From: Caldithrix sp964598255
GTDB lineage: Bacteria; Calditrichota; Calditrichia; Calditrichales; Calditrichaceae
Length of the DNA stretch: 64,000 bases
Assembly: GCA_964598255.1 (NCBI GenBank)
Contig: CAZRBA010000064.1
Span: 52,485-116,484 of the forward strand
Direction: 5' to 3'
The notes under the pieces were generated by a model. The model had not been told where the DNA came from. It did no database searches and saw only the letters and a program-made list of their open reading frames with translations. Shown piece by piece: positions 16,999 through 25,461 of this stretch. The stretch's first letter is position 1. Each line of letters begins with the position of its first letter. The position numbers and the translations under genes are program-made.

Positions 16999-19194
16999 AT
17001 GAAAAAGCACTCTACACTATTTGTTCTGATGGCCAGCCTGATGCTTGTTTTTATGGCATTCACGACCGGTCAATCGCAAACCATGGGGTTTTCGACACTG
17101 ATTACCGGTCAGGTAACGGCAGGCCCCGATTCCACACCGGTTTCCAATTACATGCTAATGATCACTCTGAAAACCGATACGTCGGCTTTCCGCATGATCA
17201 AAATGACGGACGATCATGGTAACTACCAATTTACCGTTTTAAAGAATAACACCTATGTAATTACCAGTCCGGACACATTTACCTACAAACCGTTTTACGA
17301 TGAAGTGGAAGTTAAAGAGGTTCCGGTAATTCATAACATTAATTTGCAATATCAGGAAAATCTGTTAAGCGTAAACGGCTCTGTGCAGTTCCACAATGCA
17401 GGCGTGCAAACAGATGTTTATTTTCTTAAAATTCCAGACAGTGTGGATTTGAATGATTTTCGTCAATACGAATTTTACTTTCATGTTCCGAAAGTAATGT
17501 TACGCTGGGCATCCTATTCTGCGGAAACCGATTCCCTGGGTAATTTTACCGTTCACATGTTGGCCGGAAAATACGTTGTTTACATTCCCGCCAATAAAGA
17601 AGTAGGGTACTTGAATTATTGGGATGCATTCGAAGTAAATAGCGACACTACCTTGACTACATTTGAAATGAAAGAATTGCAAATCCTTTCCGGCCATGTA
17701 ACCAATGCTGGCAAATACGATATGGTGCGCATTTACGCTCATCCATTGCAGCCCAGTCGTCCTTATATGGCAATTCCGGATTCCTTAACCGGTGATTATT
17801 CCATGGAACTGGCGCCGGGTAAATACGTATTGCGTTGCGTTGCCTATTTTGACAACTATCGCTACATGATGTTCTACGACAGCGTATTTACGCCGAAAGA
17901 AGCTACGCAAATTGATGTACACGGCGAAGTTACAGGCATCGATTTTAATTTGCCCGATCCGCAGGTTGCTCCGTTTAGCATCAGCGGTACGGTTACCAGT
18001 CGTCAAAGCGGATTACCGCTCGAAGGTGCCAATGTGGTGTTTGTCAGCTACAACTTCCTTAGCAATTTATGGCAAACCTGGCAAGCCACTACCGATGCAG
18101 ATGGCCACTATAAAGTTGAAGGCTTTACTATGTTACAGGAAGATTCTCTGGTCGGTTTTGCTTGGAAAGATTCGACCTTCTTGGCACAATTCTACAACAA
18201 CAAACCAACTTTGCAAACAGCCGATCCGATTATCTATCATGCTAACGAAGATGTGCAAAATATCGACTTTGCTCTGGATACGTTGGATACCGAAAACGGT
18301 CACAGTATTTCCGGTATGCTCCTAAATGAAAAAGGCGAACCCATTCCTATGGGATCCGTTACCGCTTATACGACCGCAGCCAATGTGGGTGTGATTACGG
18401 TTCAGGTAGATTCTACCGGTCACTATGCCTTTGATCCTGTTTTCCCCAAGGGCGCTAAGGTTTATTTGCAAGCCTGGGGCGGCTATGACTATCTGCCGGA
18501 ATTTTACAACAATGCTCATACATGGAAAGATGCCGAGCCGATTGTTATCGGTGACAACGATGTGACCGGATTGAACTTTGTCCTGCAGGAAAAGAAACCG
18601 ACCCGTATTTTGTTAGCCAAAATCAAAGGTTGGGTTAAAAATCAAGGTCAGGACAAAGCCAGCCTAAGCGAACAATCCGATTTTGTCGGTGGCATTGTGT
18701 ATGCCAAACCGGCCGGAACCGATGAATGGACAGGTTATTCCTACATCAAAGAAGACGGTAGCTTTGATCTGCCGGTTGAATCGGACGGAACCTATGTTAT
18801 CCTCGTAACCACCAAAGACGGCGATACAGAATCTACGGTAGAAGTGAAGAATTTGGAAGCTCAGACAACGGTCGAAATAACCGGCATTCCTCAACCGAAA
18901 GACAATCTGGTCGTCAAAACGGATCAACTGTTCAATGCCTATCCGAATCCGTTTAACCCGAGCACGACTATTAAAGTGCAAATGGCGCAAACCGGGCCCG
19001 CACAACTGATTATTTACAACGTGCTGGGACAAAAAGTACGCACTTTGTACAACGGCGTGTTAACTCAGGGCATTAAAAAGTTTACCTGGAACGGTAAAGA
19101 TAATGCCGGACGTCAGGTAGCCAGCGGTTTGTACTTCTATCAACTGAAAACGCAGAATGTTACGCAAACAAAAGCTGTAATGTTCATCAAATAA
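16999..19194 (+). CDS. Large secreted protein with carboxypeptidase-regulatory-like repeats and type IX sorting domain
   Basis: The 731-residue exported protein has a signal peptide (about 1-28). The body is made of beta-sandwich repeats of the carboxypeptidase-regulatory-like type, for example FSISGTVTSRQSGLPLEGAN and HSISGMLLNEKGEPIPMGSV. The C-terminal sorting domain begins at NAYPNPFNPSTTI and ends GLYFYQLKTQN...KAVMFIK, the signal for outer-membrane export by the type IX system. ATG 16999 is used because AAAGGAGG lies five bases before it. A GTG at 16993 is part of that ribosome site. The gene stands alone between a candidate sigma54 promoter and a strong terminator. A structural or adhesive surface role is likely. 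No catalytic motif was recognised. Confidence 0.88.
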   Translation: MKKHSTLFVLMASLMLVFMAFTTGQSQTMGFSTLITGQVTAGPDSTPVSNYMLMITLKTDTSAFRMIKMTDDHGNYQFTVLKNNTYVITSPDTFTYKPFYDEVEVKEVPVIHNINLQYQENLLSVNGSVQFHNAGVQTDVYFLKIPDSVDLNDFRQYEFYFHVPKVMLRWASYSAETDSLGNFTVHMLAGKYVVYIPANKEVGYLNYWDAFEVNSDTTLTTFEMKELQILSGHVTNAGKYDMVRIYAHPLQPSRPYMAIPDSLTGDYSMELAPGKYVLRCVAYFDNYRYMMFYDSVFTPKEATQIDVHGEVTGIDFNLPDPQVAPFSISGTVTSRQSGLPLEGANVVFVSYNFLSNLWQTWQATTDADGHYKVEGFTMLQEDSLVGFAWKDSTFLAQFYNNKPTLQTADPIIYHANEDVQNIDFALDTLDTENGHSISGMLLNEKGEPIPMGSVTAYTTAANVGVITVQVDSTGHYAFDPVFPKGAKVYLQAWGGYDYLPEFYNNAHTWKDAEPIVIGDNDVTGLNFVLQEKKPTRILLAKIKGWVKNQGQDKASLSEQSDFVGGIVYAKPAGTDEWTGYSYIKEDGSFDLPVESDGTYVILVTTKDGDTESTVEVKNLEAQTTVEITGIPQPKDNLVVKTDQLFNAYPNPFNPSTTIKVQMAQTGPAQLIIYNVLGQKVRTLYNGVLTQGIKKFTWNGKDNAGRQVASGLYFYQLKTQNVTQTKAVMFIK

Positions 19195-19218
19195 ACGACA
19201 TACCCTGCCCAACAACGA

Positions 19219-19257
19219 GAAACCCCGGAGCCGGATGCTTCGGGGTTTTTCTTTTAT
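19219..19257 (+). terminator. Terminator after gene 16999-19194
   Basis: A hairpin AAACCCCG / CGGGGTTT with a purine-rich interior is followed by TTTTTCTTTT. The 19258-19446 stretch beyond it shows no gene. Confidence 0.88.
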
Positions 19258-19446
19258 TTGAACATAGGGAATGTATGACAACCTTTTGCGTTTGATCTTT
19301 CAGTGCAGAAGGTTTGCGGACAATTGAGCGCAAAAAAAAGCTGAGTAGGGTCAGTTAAAAAACGGGAAGTAAAAAAGGAGGGTTGTGAGCGGTCGGTTGC
19401 TTGCGGAATAGATGGAAGGCATAACCGTCAATCGCGACGCTAAAAA

Positions 19447-20556
19447 TTAAGGCAGAATAACTTCCAAAGTATCCTCGTCGATTTCCTGTTCGTCTTCGTT
19501 ATCCGAAGCAAAGTACAAAGGCAAATGCCATTCCACGGAGGCTTTTAACACCGCATTTTTGATAATGCTCACGGTTTGAGGCGGCTGATTCGAAATCATG
19601 TTTTCGAATAACAATCGAAACGATTTGCCCGGATCGATTTTAATATTCCAAACGTTTCCCTGATCATCCAATTCGAACAAATTGGGAAATGTGGGGTCCG
19701 AATTCACTTTAGCAAAAGCTTTTTCCACAACTTCGTTTCCCGTCTTTTGCCGAACAGTTAAAACAATCTCATTAATGGCTTCAATGTAAAATTTCTTTTC
19801 TTCTTCGCGTACGGATAACAAATCGGGACCCACCGGTAAATCGTACAATTTTTCCATGAATTCGTTTATCAAGTTGCCTTTAATTAAAGCTCCATGTTGC
19901 GGAGCGATGATTTCGGGCGCCGGGGAAAGATTGCGAATGGCATTAATAGCGGCCTGAATTGCACTTTGACTGGGCATATAAATTTGATGGAACAGCTCGA
20001 TGCCTTGCCAGTTGTTCGGGGTTGCATAAAGTCCGGCGGAGTATGTCAGGCCTCCGAACAGATCGCCCGAAAACAAAACTCTCGATTCCTCGTCGTACAA
20101 CATTGCCGAACCGCGAAAATGACAAAACGGTGTGGGCACAAACCGAATTTTGTGGCCGGTTGACAGCCGCCCGTTTAAACTTTTGAACTTGTCGATCGAC
20201 AGAAATCTATTGGAATCCAAGCCCAAAAAATTGACAAGACGCCAAGTGTCCTCCGTGGAAATGACCTTTAGATTAGGGTTCAATTTTGACAAATATAGCG
20301 TGTTAAAGCACACATCCGGATCCTGATGATTCAGGAAAACGAATTGAATATCTTGGACGCTTTCTGTTTTTTCTTCTAAGGATTTGTACAATGCATCAAA
20401 AACAACAGGAGGGCCAGGATCGATAAGTAAATGTATTTTAATACCGTCTTTTTCAAATGTGCGAAGATAGATATTCAGTTCCAACTGCTCCTGACGGTAA
20501 ACCCCCAGCCAAAAAACGCCTTTTTTGATTTCGATTATCTCTTTGGTTTTTAACAT
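19447..20556 (-). CDS. Metallo-beta-lactamase-fold diiron protein (ODP / flavodiiron-like domain)
   Basis: The 369-residue protein has the beta-lactamase-like diiron domain of flavodiiron proteins but no flavodoxin part. Metal ligands appear as NHQDPD (His77, Asp79, Asp81), FCHFRGS (His146), SGDLFGG (Asp165) and APQHG (His221). Such ODP domains bind oxygen or nitric oxide and act as sensors or reductases. After about residue 235 comes a region of about 130 residues with no recognised motif. AGGAA precedes the ATG by six bases. It is followed by no obvious terminator and preceded by the mscS terminator, so it is probably monocistronic. Enzyme versus sensor cannot be decided here. Confidence 0.8.
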   Translation of the reverse strand: MLKTKEIIEIKKGVFWLGVYRQEQLELNIYLRTFEKDGIKIHLLIDPGPPVVFDALYKSLEEKTESVQDIQFVFLNHQDPDVCFNTLYLSKLNPNLKVISTEDTWRLVNFLGLDSNRFLSIDKFKSLNGRLSTGHKIRFVPTPFCHFRGSAMLYDEESRVLFSGDLFGGLTYSAGLYATPNNWQGIELFHQIYMPSQSAIQAAINAIRNLSPAPEIIAPQHGALIKGNLINEFMEKLYDLPVGPDLLSVREEEKKFYIEAINEIVLTVRQKTGNEVVEKAFAKVNSDPTFPNLFELDDQGNVWNIKIDPGKSFRLLFENMISNQPPQTVSIIKNAVLKASVEWHLPLYFASDNEDEQEIDEDTLEVILP

Positions 20557-20593
20557 GATCGTTTCCTGTTTTTCATGATTTACAAAAAAGTTG

Positions 20594-20626
20594 AAGCCGG
20601 CAATAGATATTTTCCATTGCCGACTC
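20594..20626 (-). terminator. Terminator of mscS
   Basis: CGGCAAT / ATTGCCG arms around 11 bases, read on the minus strand, are followed by a run leading to ACTTTTTT. Confidence 0.6.
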
Positions 20627-20709
20627 GAGCGAAAAACATGCTTTTTTTAGTGAAAAATGTTCTTCGAATTTTATTTAAGCCATCTTTCTGGCAAAACCGG
20701 ATTCGGCTA

Positions 20710-21531
20710 TTAATTTGTTTCGTTAAACAAATGCACGTCGTGTTGCGGATAGGGAATGGAAATGTTGTTTTTATCGAATACCAATTTTACTTTTTCGTGC
20801 ATATCAAAATAGACATTCCAATAATCAGCAGAATTTACCCAAGCCCTAACGGAAAAATTCACCGAACTATCGGCCAGTTCACTCAACAAAACTTGCGGAG
20901 CCGGTTCTTTGAGTATGCGTGCATCGCTTTTTAAAATTTCGAAGAGTAACTGTTTGGCTTTTACGATATCGTCGTCGTAACCAATACCGAAAACCATATC
21001 CACACGTCGCAGGTTCTCGGTTGAGTAGTTGGTAATGCTACCGTTTGAAAGCGCGCCGTTGGGAATAATGATGGTCTTGTTGTCCGGTGTTTTGAGAATC
21101 GTATTGAATACCTGAATTTCGTCTACCTTGCCCACATGGCCCTGACCTTCGATGACATCTCCCACTTTAAACGGCTTGAAAAGCAAAATTAAAACGCCGC
21201 CGGCAAAGTTGGCCAAGCTCCCTTGCAATGCCAAACCGACGGCTAAACCAGCGGCACCGACAATCGCAACAAATGAGGTTGTGGCAATGCCCAACATGGA
21301 TGCTACACTAATTAAAAGTAGAATTTTTAAGGTAATAGCGAATATACTGCGTAAAAATTTTCGAAGGGAAACTTCGATATTTGATTTTTCCATAGCCTTT
21401 TCGAGGCCTTTAATCAAAATCTTAATTATCCATAATCCCACGATTAAGGCAACAATGGCCCAAAGCAAATCGGGGATTACTTTAAGTAAAAAATCGATTC
21501 CTTTTTCGTAATATAATTGCAGATTTTCCAC
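20710..21531 (-). CDS. mscS: Small-conductance mechanosensitive channel
   Basis: The 273-residue protein has three N-terminal membrane helices. The glycine/alanine-rich pore helix includes GAAGLAVGLALQGSLANFAG, followed by FKPFKVGDVIE, the beta-domain signature of MscS. The length is that of E. coli MscS (286). It opens on membrane tension during osmotic downshock. A GGAGATATT-type ribosome site lies just upstream of the ATG. A terminator of the upstream ompA gene lies between the two, so expression needs its own promoter or readthrough. Confidence 0.95.
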   Translation of the reverse strand: MENLQLYYEKGIDFLLKVIPDLLWAIVALIVGLWIIKILIKGLEKAMEKSNIEVSLRKFLRSIFAITLKILLLISVASMLGIATTSFVAIVGAAGLAVGLALQGSLANFAGGVLILLFKPFKVGDVIEGQGHVGKVDEIQVFNTILKTPDNKTIIIPNGALSNGSITNYSTENLRRVDMVFGIGYDDDIVKAKQLLFEILKSDARILKEPAPQVLLSELADSSVNFSVRAWVNSADYWNVYFDMHEKVKLVFDKNNISIPYPQHDVHLFNETN

Positions 21532-21560
21532 TGTAATATCTCCTCCAAATTAATTTTTTT

Positions 21561-21597
21561 CAAAGAGTCGGGCCGGAAAAATAAAGCCCGACTCCCT
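21561..21597 (-). terminator. Terminator after the OmpA/TSP3 gene
   Basis: GAGTCGGGC / GCCCGACTC arms flank a 10-12-base A-rich loop. On the minus strand the stem is followed by TTTGAAAAAAATT. Confidence 0.75.
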
Positions 21598-21611
21598 TTT
21601 GCTTGTGACGG

Positions 21612-22973
21612 TTATTTGATGCGATAAAATTCAATTCTACGGTTTTTTGCCCTTCCTTCGCGCGTGCTGTTATCAGCAATGGGGTTTTGCGGGCCGAATC
21701 CTTTAGTTGTAAGGCGATTGGCCTTGATACCGTGCGCAACCAAATAGGCTTTTACCGCTTCGGCTCGTTTTTGCGAAAGCCGTACATTGGCCTGATAGCT
21801 GCCGGTATTATCGGTGTAGCCGCGAATTTCAATTTCGATTTGCGGATTTTCTTTTAATGTGCGCACTACTTTGTCCAAAGTTTGTTGAGAATTCGGGGTC
21901 AATTTGGCGCTGCCGGTGGCAAAATAGATTCCTTGCAAAACAATGGCTTTGCCTTTTTCCACGGCGATTTCCGGTTTTTTATCCGGGCAACCGTCGTTGT
22001 CTTCGTATCCGTTCACCGTCTCCGGCTGATTGGGACATTTATCTTTTACATCCGGAATACCATCGTGGTCGTTGTCGGGATCAGGAACACCATCGGTGTC
22101 TTCAAAGCCGTCTTTATCTTCCGGCTGGTTGGGTGCTTTGTCCTTAACATCCGGAATGCCATCGTGATCATTGTCCGGATCGGGAACACCGTCTGCATCC
22201 TGAAAGCCGTCTTTATCTTCCGGTTGGTTTGGTGCTTTGTCGTTAATATCCAAAATACCGTCATGGTCGTTATCGGGATCAGGAACGCCGTCGGCATCTT
22301 GGAAATGATCAAAATCTTCGGCATGCAAAGGATCTTTGTCTATTTTATCGGGAATGCCGTCTCCGTCGGTGTCTTTTGCCTTACCAAAGTAAAATGAAAA
22401 GCCCACTGCTGCGGTCATGTAGCTGTCTTTTCGGCTACCTTGGCTTAAGTCGTCCATATAATCTGTGTTCGAAAGATGGGCCAACATTTCGGCATCGAGC
22501 GAAAAGTTTTCGTTTAAAAAGTACGAAAAACCGATGCCAAAGGGAATGCCGCCGTTGATTTTATCGTATTTCCCCTTGTTGTAATTGGGCAATCCCCAAC
22601 CGTTGCGACCTTTCGGATGAATGTCAAACAATTCGTATCCCAGTGCCAAGTACGGATTGAACTTACATGAGGGGAAGGGTTTGAATTTTACCAAAAAGGT
22701 GTAGTTCCAAATATTGGTTTTAAAATAATCGGTGGCATCTGCCGCAGACAATTGGCCTTTGCCGTAATTGAAGGCCAAACCTACCTTGCTCGTAAACCAA
22801 TATTGGGCATTAAAATCGTAGTAGCCGTATGTTTCGGGATTGGAAATATCCCCGCGATAGGTAATGCCGCCCGCCTTTAAACCAAGTCCGAATTTCCCTG
22901 CGGTGTCCTCGGCCATGGTTAGCGAGACAAACATAAAGAGTGCGATCGCCATAAGCGTTAAAAATTTTTGCAT
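21612..22973 (-). CDS. OmpA-family outer membrane protein with barrel, TSP3 calcium repeats and peptidoglycan-binding domain
   Basis: The 453-residue protein has a signal peptide (about 1-22) and a beta-barrel of about 170 residues ending AAVGFSFYFGKA. Thrombospondin type 3 repeats then run from about 195 to 320, with DxDxDGxxD loops that bind calcium. The OmpA C-terminal domain (about 335-453; GYTDNTGS, LSQKRAEAVKAYL, GRAKNRRIEF) contacts peptidoglycan. The three central repeats are almost identical (NDHDGIPDVKDKAPNQPEDK) at about 36 residues each. It links outer membrane and cell wall. A candidate sigma54 promoter precedes it and a terminator follows. Confidence 0.93.
   Translation of the reverse strand: MQKFLTLMAIALFMFVSLTMAEDTAGKFGLGLKAGGITYRGDISNPETYGYYDFNAQYWFTSKVGLAFNYGKGQLSAADATDYFKTNIWNYTFLVKFKPFPSCKFNPYLALGYELFDIHPKGRNGWGLPNYNKGKYDKINGGIPFGIGFSYFLNENFSLDAEMLAHLSNTDYMDDLSQGSRKDSYMTAAVGFSFYFGKAKDTDGDGIPDKIDKDPLHAEDFDHFQDADGVPDPDNDHDGILDINDKAPNQPEDKDGFQDADGVPDPDNDHDGIPDVKDKAPNQPEDKDGFEDTDGVPDPDNDHDGIPDVKDKCPNQPETVNGYEDNDGCPDKKPEIAVEKGKAIVLQGIYFATGSAKLTPNSQQTLDKVVRTLKENPQIEIEIRGYTDNTGSYQANVRLSQKRAEAVKAYLVAHGIKANRLTTKGFGPQNPIADNSTREGRAKNRRIEFYRIK
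22030..22330. repeat. Tandem repeats of about 108 bp inside the OmpA/TSP3 gene
   Basis: Near-identical units encode DADGVPDPDNDHDGI(L/P)D blocks. They are coding repeats with synonymous drift, and unit-number change by recombination is possible. Confidence 0.8.
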
Positions 22974-23027
22974 AGTACCTCCCTAAAGGTTGAGTTAATT
23001 TAAATTGAGTAAAGTCGTTCTATGGGA

Positions 23028-23044
23028 ATCAAATGGCATGCCAA
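23028..23044 (-). promoter_or_regulatory. Candidate sigma54 promoter of the OmpA/TSP3 gene
   Basis: Read on the minus strand the sequence is TTGGCATGCCATTTGAT, fitting TGGCA(C/T)-N5-TTG with TTGA at -12. Predicted start is near 23016, about 43 bases before ATG 22973. Confidence 0.5.
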
Positions 23045-23127
23045 GTTTGCGAACGTTTTTGTAATTTCAATAAATTCAATAGGATGTTAAAAAATAATTT
23101 GCTCGGAAGAATAGGATCGGAGTATTT

Positions 23128-23340
23128 TTAAGAAATTTGCGGGGCATTTGCCCCGTTCTCTGTGGCATTTGCCCCGCTGTTTTCACTTGCTTGGGCCGAT
23201 CCGGAACGCGCGGCCGGTCTTTTGGGGTCGGGTTGCCAGCGGACGATGCGTTTGCAATATGCGCAAACAAAACATTTGCCTAACAAAGAATGAGGCGTTA
23301 TGACTTGTTTGGTTTGGCAATGCGGGCACAAAACTTCCAT
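23128..23340 (-). CDS. Small zinc-ribbon protein
   Basis: The 70-residue protein has two CxxC pairs, CPHC near the N-terminus and CAYC about 22 residues later (MEVLCPHCQTKQVITPHSLL...CFVCAYCKRIVRW). This forms a zinc ribbon of the kind that begins many short regulatory or prefactor proteins. The C-terminal third is low complexity and repeats GANATENGANA, encoded by GGGGCAAATGCC-type palindromic DNA. AAAGGT lies about eight bases before the ATG. The partner or target is not evident. It is probably a real gene because the cysteine pattern is intact. Confidence 0.65.
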   Translation of the reverse strand: MEVLCPHCQTKQVITPHSLLGKCFVCAYCKRIVRWQPDPKRPAARSGSAQASENSGANATENGANAPQIS

Positions 23341-23505
23341 TTTACGTACCTTTCGGAGCGAATTCGAATTTACGAAAAATTATCTGTGCACTTCGGGCAA
23401 AAACGGAGTGCAAACACATGCATACACATATTTCGTGCCAAACTTATTTTAAAAAGCATTAGGAACTGCGATTGGTTCGCGAGAAAGGATAAAAAAAGGA
23501 AACAA

Positions 23506-24858
23506 TCAAAATGTCAGTCGGTATTTTTCCATGCGGTAGCGGAGTGTGTCTCTACTAAGTCCGAGCAGGCGAGCGGCTTCGGCTTTGTTACCATCGGCTT
23601 TTTGTAAAGCGGAACGAATTAATTGCATTTCCACCTGATCCAAGTTCAAGCCCTCGTCCGGAATTTGCCATTGCAGGGGCGAGCTTTCCCTTTCCAAAGA
23701 TTGCAAGAGCAGGTCTTTGGCTTCAATCATGGGGCCGTCTGTAAAAATCATTGCCCGCTCAATACAATTACTTAATTCGCGCACATTGCCCGGCCAATGG
23801 TAAGCAAGTAGTTTTTTGTGCGCCTGAGGCGTAAAACCGCGGATATCCTTTTTAAATTCCATATTAAAAACCTGCCGGAAGTGGTCGGCTATAATCAGGA
23901 TGTCGTTTCCCATTTTTCGTAAAGGAGGTAAGTGCAAATTAATTACGTTTAGGCGGTAAAACAGATCTTCCCGAAATTCGCCGCGACGTACCAAGTCTGC
24001 CAAATTACGATTGGTTGCGGCAATCAAACGGAAGTCGACCTCGCGCGATTTATTACTACCCAAACGGCGAAAGGTTTTGGCCTCCAATACCGAAAGCAGT
24101 TTGGCCTGTAATTTGAGCGGTAGCTCGGCTATTTCGTCCAAAAACAAAGTTCCTTGGTGAGCTTCTTCCAATAGGCCTTGTTTGGCCTGAACCGCAGTGG
24201 TAAAAGCCCCTTTTTCGTAGCCAAAAAGCTCGGCTTCCAATAACGATTCGGGGATGGCAGCACAATTGATTTCTACAAAAGGATGGCGTGCCTTGGGCGA
24301 ATTGTAATGAATGACATTGGCTACCAAATTTTTACCGGTTCCGCTTTCGCCGAGAAGTAAAACCGTGGAAGAGGCTACCCTGGCGATTTTTTCCACAAGG
24401 GAACGTAGGTTACGAATGGGCGGAGAATTGCCCAGAATACTGGACGAAAGAAAGTGTTTGCGTTGCGCGGCTATTTGCTGCAACAACCGAATTTCGTTGC
24501 TTTGTTGCAAAATTTTTTGTTGGTTTTCGGCTTGTTCGCTGGCATTCTGACTTAAAAATAAAACAGGGCATTCCGGCGTTTCTGCGGCCAACAGCGATAA
24601 ATGATAGTAAGCGATTTTGCCGCTCCGCTCCCGTTGAACGTATTTTAGGGTAAAGCTTTTTCGTTTGCCAGCGGCGATTTCGGAAAATATGTGTTCGAGT
24701 CCGGCCATTTCCGGAATTCGGTCTTCCAAACGTACCCCGCCGAAAAGGGCTATTTCCGAAAACAACGAATTAAAATACAGAATTTCCCGATCGACAGTTA
24801 AACAGGCGTAGCCTATTTGAAGATGTTCGATTAATTTGTTTATCGTTGTTTTATCCAT
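23506..24858 (-). CDS. PAS-domain sigma54-dependent activator with variant GAFTTA loop
   Basis: The 450-residue regulator has an N-terminal PAS-like sensor (about 5-110) and a short coiled linker. The AAA+ domain (about 140-370) has Walker A GESGTGKN at 170-177 and Walker B TLFLDEIAEL. The C-terminal Fis helix-turn-helix contains GNKAEAARLLGLSRDTLRYRM. The sigma54-contact motif, normally GAFTGA, reads GAFTTA at 217-222. There is no receiver domain, so it senses a signal directly. It is transcribed in the same direction as, and downstream of, the GTPase operon but is separated from it by a terminator. Its targets are unknown. The sigma54 promoter of ompA lies about 500 bases beyond its 3' end. 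Confidence 0.9.
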   Translation of the reverse strand: MDKTTINKLIEHLQIGYACLTVDREILYFNSLFSEIALFGGVRLEDRIPEMAGLEHIFSEIAAGKRKSFTLKYVQRERSGKIAYYHLSLLAAETPECPVLFLSQNASEQAENQQKILQQSNEIRLLQQIAAQRKHFLSSSILGNSPPIRNLRSLVEKIARVASSTVLLLGESGTGKNLVANVIHYNSPKARHPFVEINCAAIPESLLEAELFGYEKGAFTTAVQAKQGLLEEAHQGTLFLDEIAELPLKLQAKLLSVLEAKTFRRLGSNKSREVDFRLIAATNRNLADLVRRGEFREDLFYRLNVINLHLPPLRKMGNDILIIADHFRQVFNMEFKKDIRGFTPQAHKKLLAYHWPGNVRELSNCIERAMIFTDGPMIEAKDLLLQSLERESSPLQWQIPDEGLNLDQVEMQLIRSALQKADGNKAEAARLLGLSRDTLRYRMEKYRLTF

Positions 24859-24879
24859 GCAACTTTCCGATTTTTTGTT

Positions 24880-24917
24880 TGCGTTCGCTAAAAAGAAGCG
24901 TATTGCGAACGTTTTTT
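24880..24917 (-). terminator. Terminator of the GTPase operon
   Basis: ACGTTCGC / GCGAACGC arms flank 16 bases and on the minus strand are followed by AAACAAAAAA. T runs also exist on the + side, so it may work in both directions. Confidence 0.6.
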
Positions 24918-24936
24918 GTTTAAGGAAATATCACAT

Positions 24937-25461
24937 TCAAATCAGTCGGGCTAATTCCAGAAATACCTGTTCCACATTCAGGCCGGTTTTTGCACTGGTT
25001 AAAAAATGCGGAATTCGAAATTCCTTGGCAAAAGCGGCGATTTCGGAAAAGTGCCTGTGTCTCTCTCCTAACAAATCCGCTTTGTTTGCCGCCAGAACAA
25101 AACGAGCCTCCGGATTTATTTTGGCGAACTGCCCCATCAATTTCGGTAAAACGTCCCATGAATCTTTACGAGTCAAATCGGCGACTAAAACGGCGCCTGC
25201 GCTCCCTTGAAAATAGTTTTCAAGGTAATCGTTAAATTTTTCCTGTCCCTCGATGTCCCAAATCATAAATTGATATTGCTTTAGCGTACCGTCTTCTTTT
25301 TCCGTGGCTGGCATGTGCTTTTGCATTACTTTAACGCCCAATGTCGAAAGGTACAAATCGTCGAATACATCGTAAACAAAGCGACGTACCAAACTGGTTT
25401 TACCCACGCTGAAAAGACCCAACAAACATATTTTCTTTTTAATCGCTACGATATTGCTCAT
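24937..25461 (-). CDS. Ras-like small GTPase (prokaryotic Rab/MglA-like, Rup type)
   Basis: The 174-residue protein has all G motifs of Ras-superfamily GTPases: P-loop GLFSVGKTS (15-23), Thr40 in switch I, WDIEGQE (68-74) in switch II with Gln73 at the catalytic position, ANKADL (125-130) and TSAKTG for guanine recognition. It has no membrane-anchoring tail. Its start lies inside the end of the OmpA/roadblock-like gene (23-base overlap), which strongly couples synthesis of the two. Prokaryotic relatives act as polarity or assembly switches with roadblock-domain partners. Here the partner is probably the membrane protein encoded just before it. Confidence 0.92.
   Translation of the reverse strand: MSNIVAIKKKICLLGLFSVGKTSLVRRFVYDVFDDLYLSTLGVKVMQKHMPATEKEDGTLKQYQFMIWDIEGQEKFNDYLENYFQGSAGAVLVADLTRKDSWDVLPKLMGQFAKINPEARFVLAANKADLLGERHRHFSEIAAFAKEFRIPHFLTSAKTGLNVEQVFLELARLI

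Noticed and set aside
22030..22330. Array-like repeats that could suggest CRISPR
   Set aside because: They are in-frame TSP3 protein repeats without spacers.
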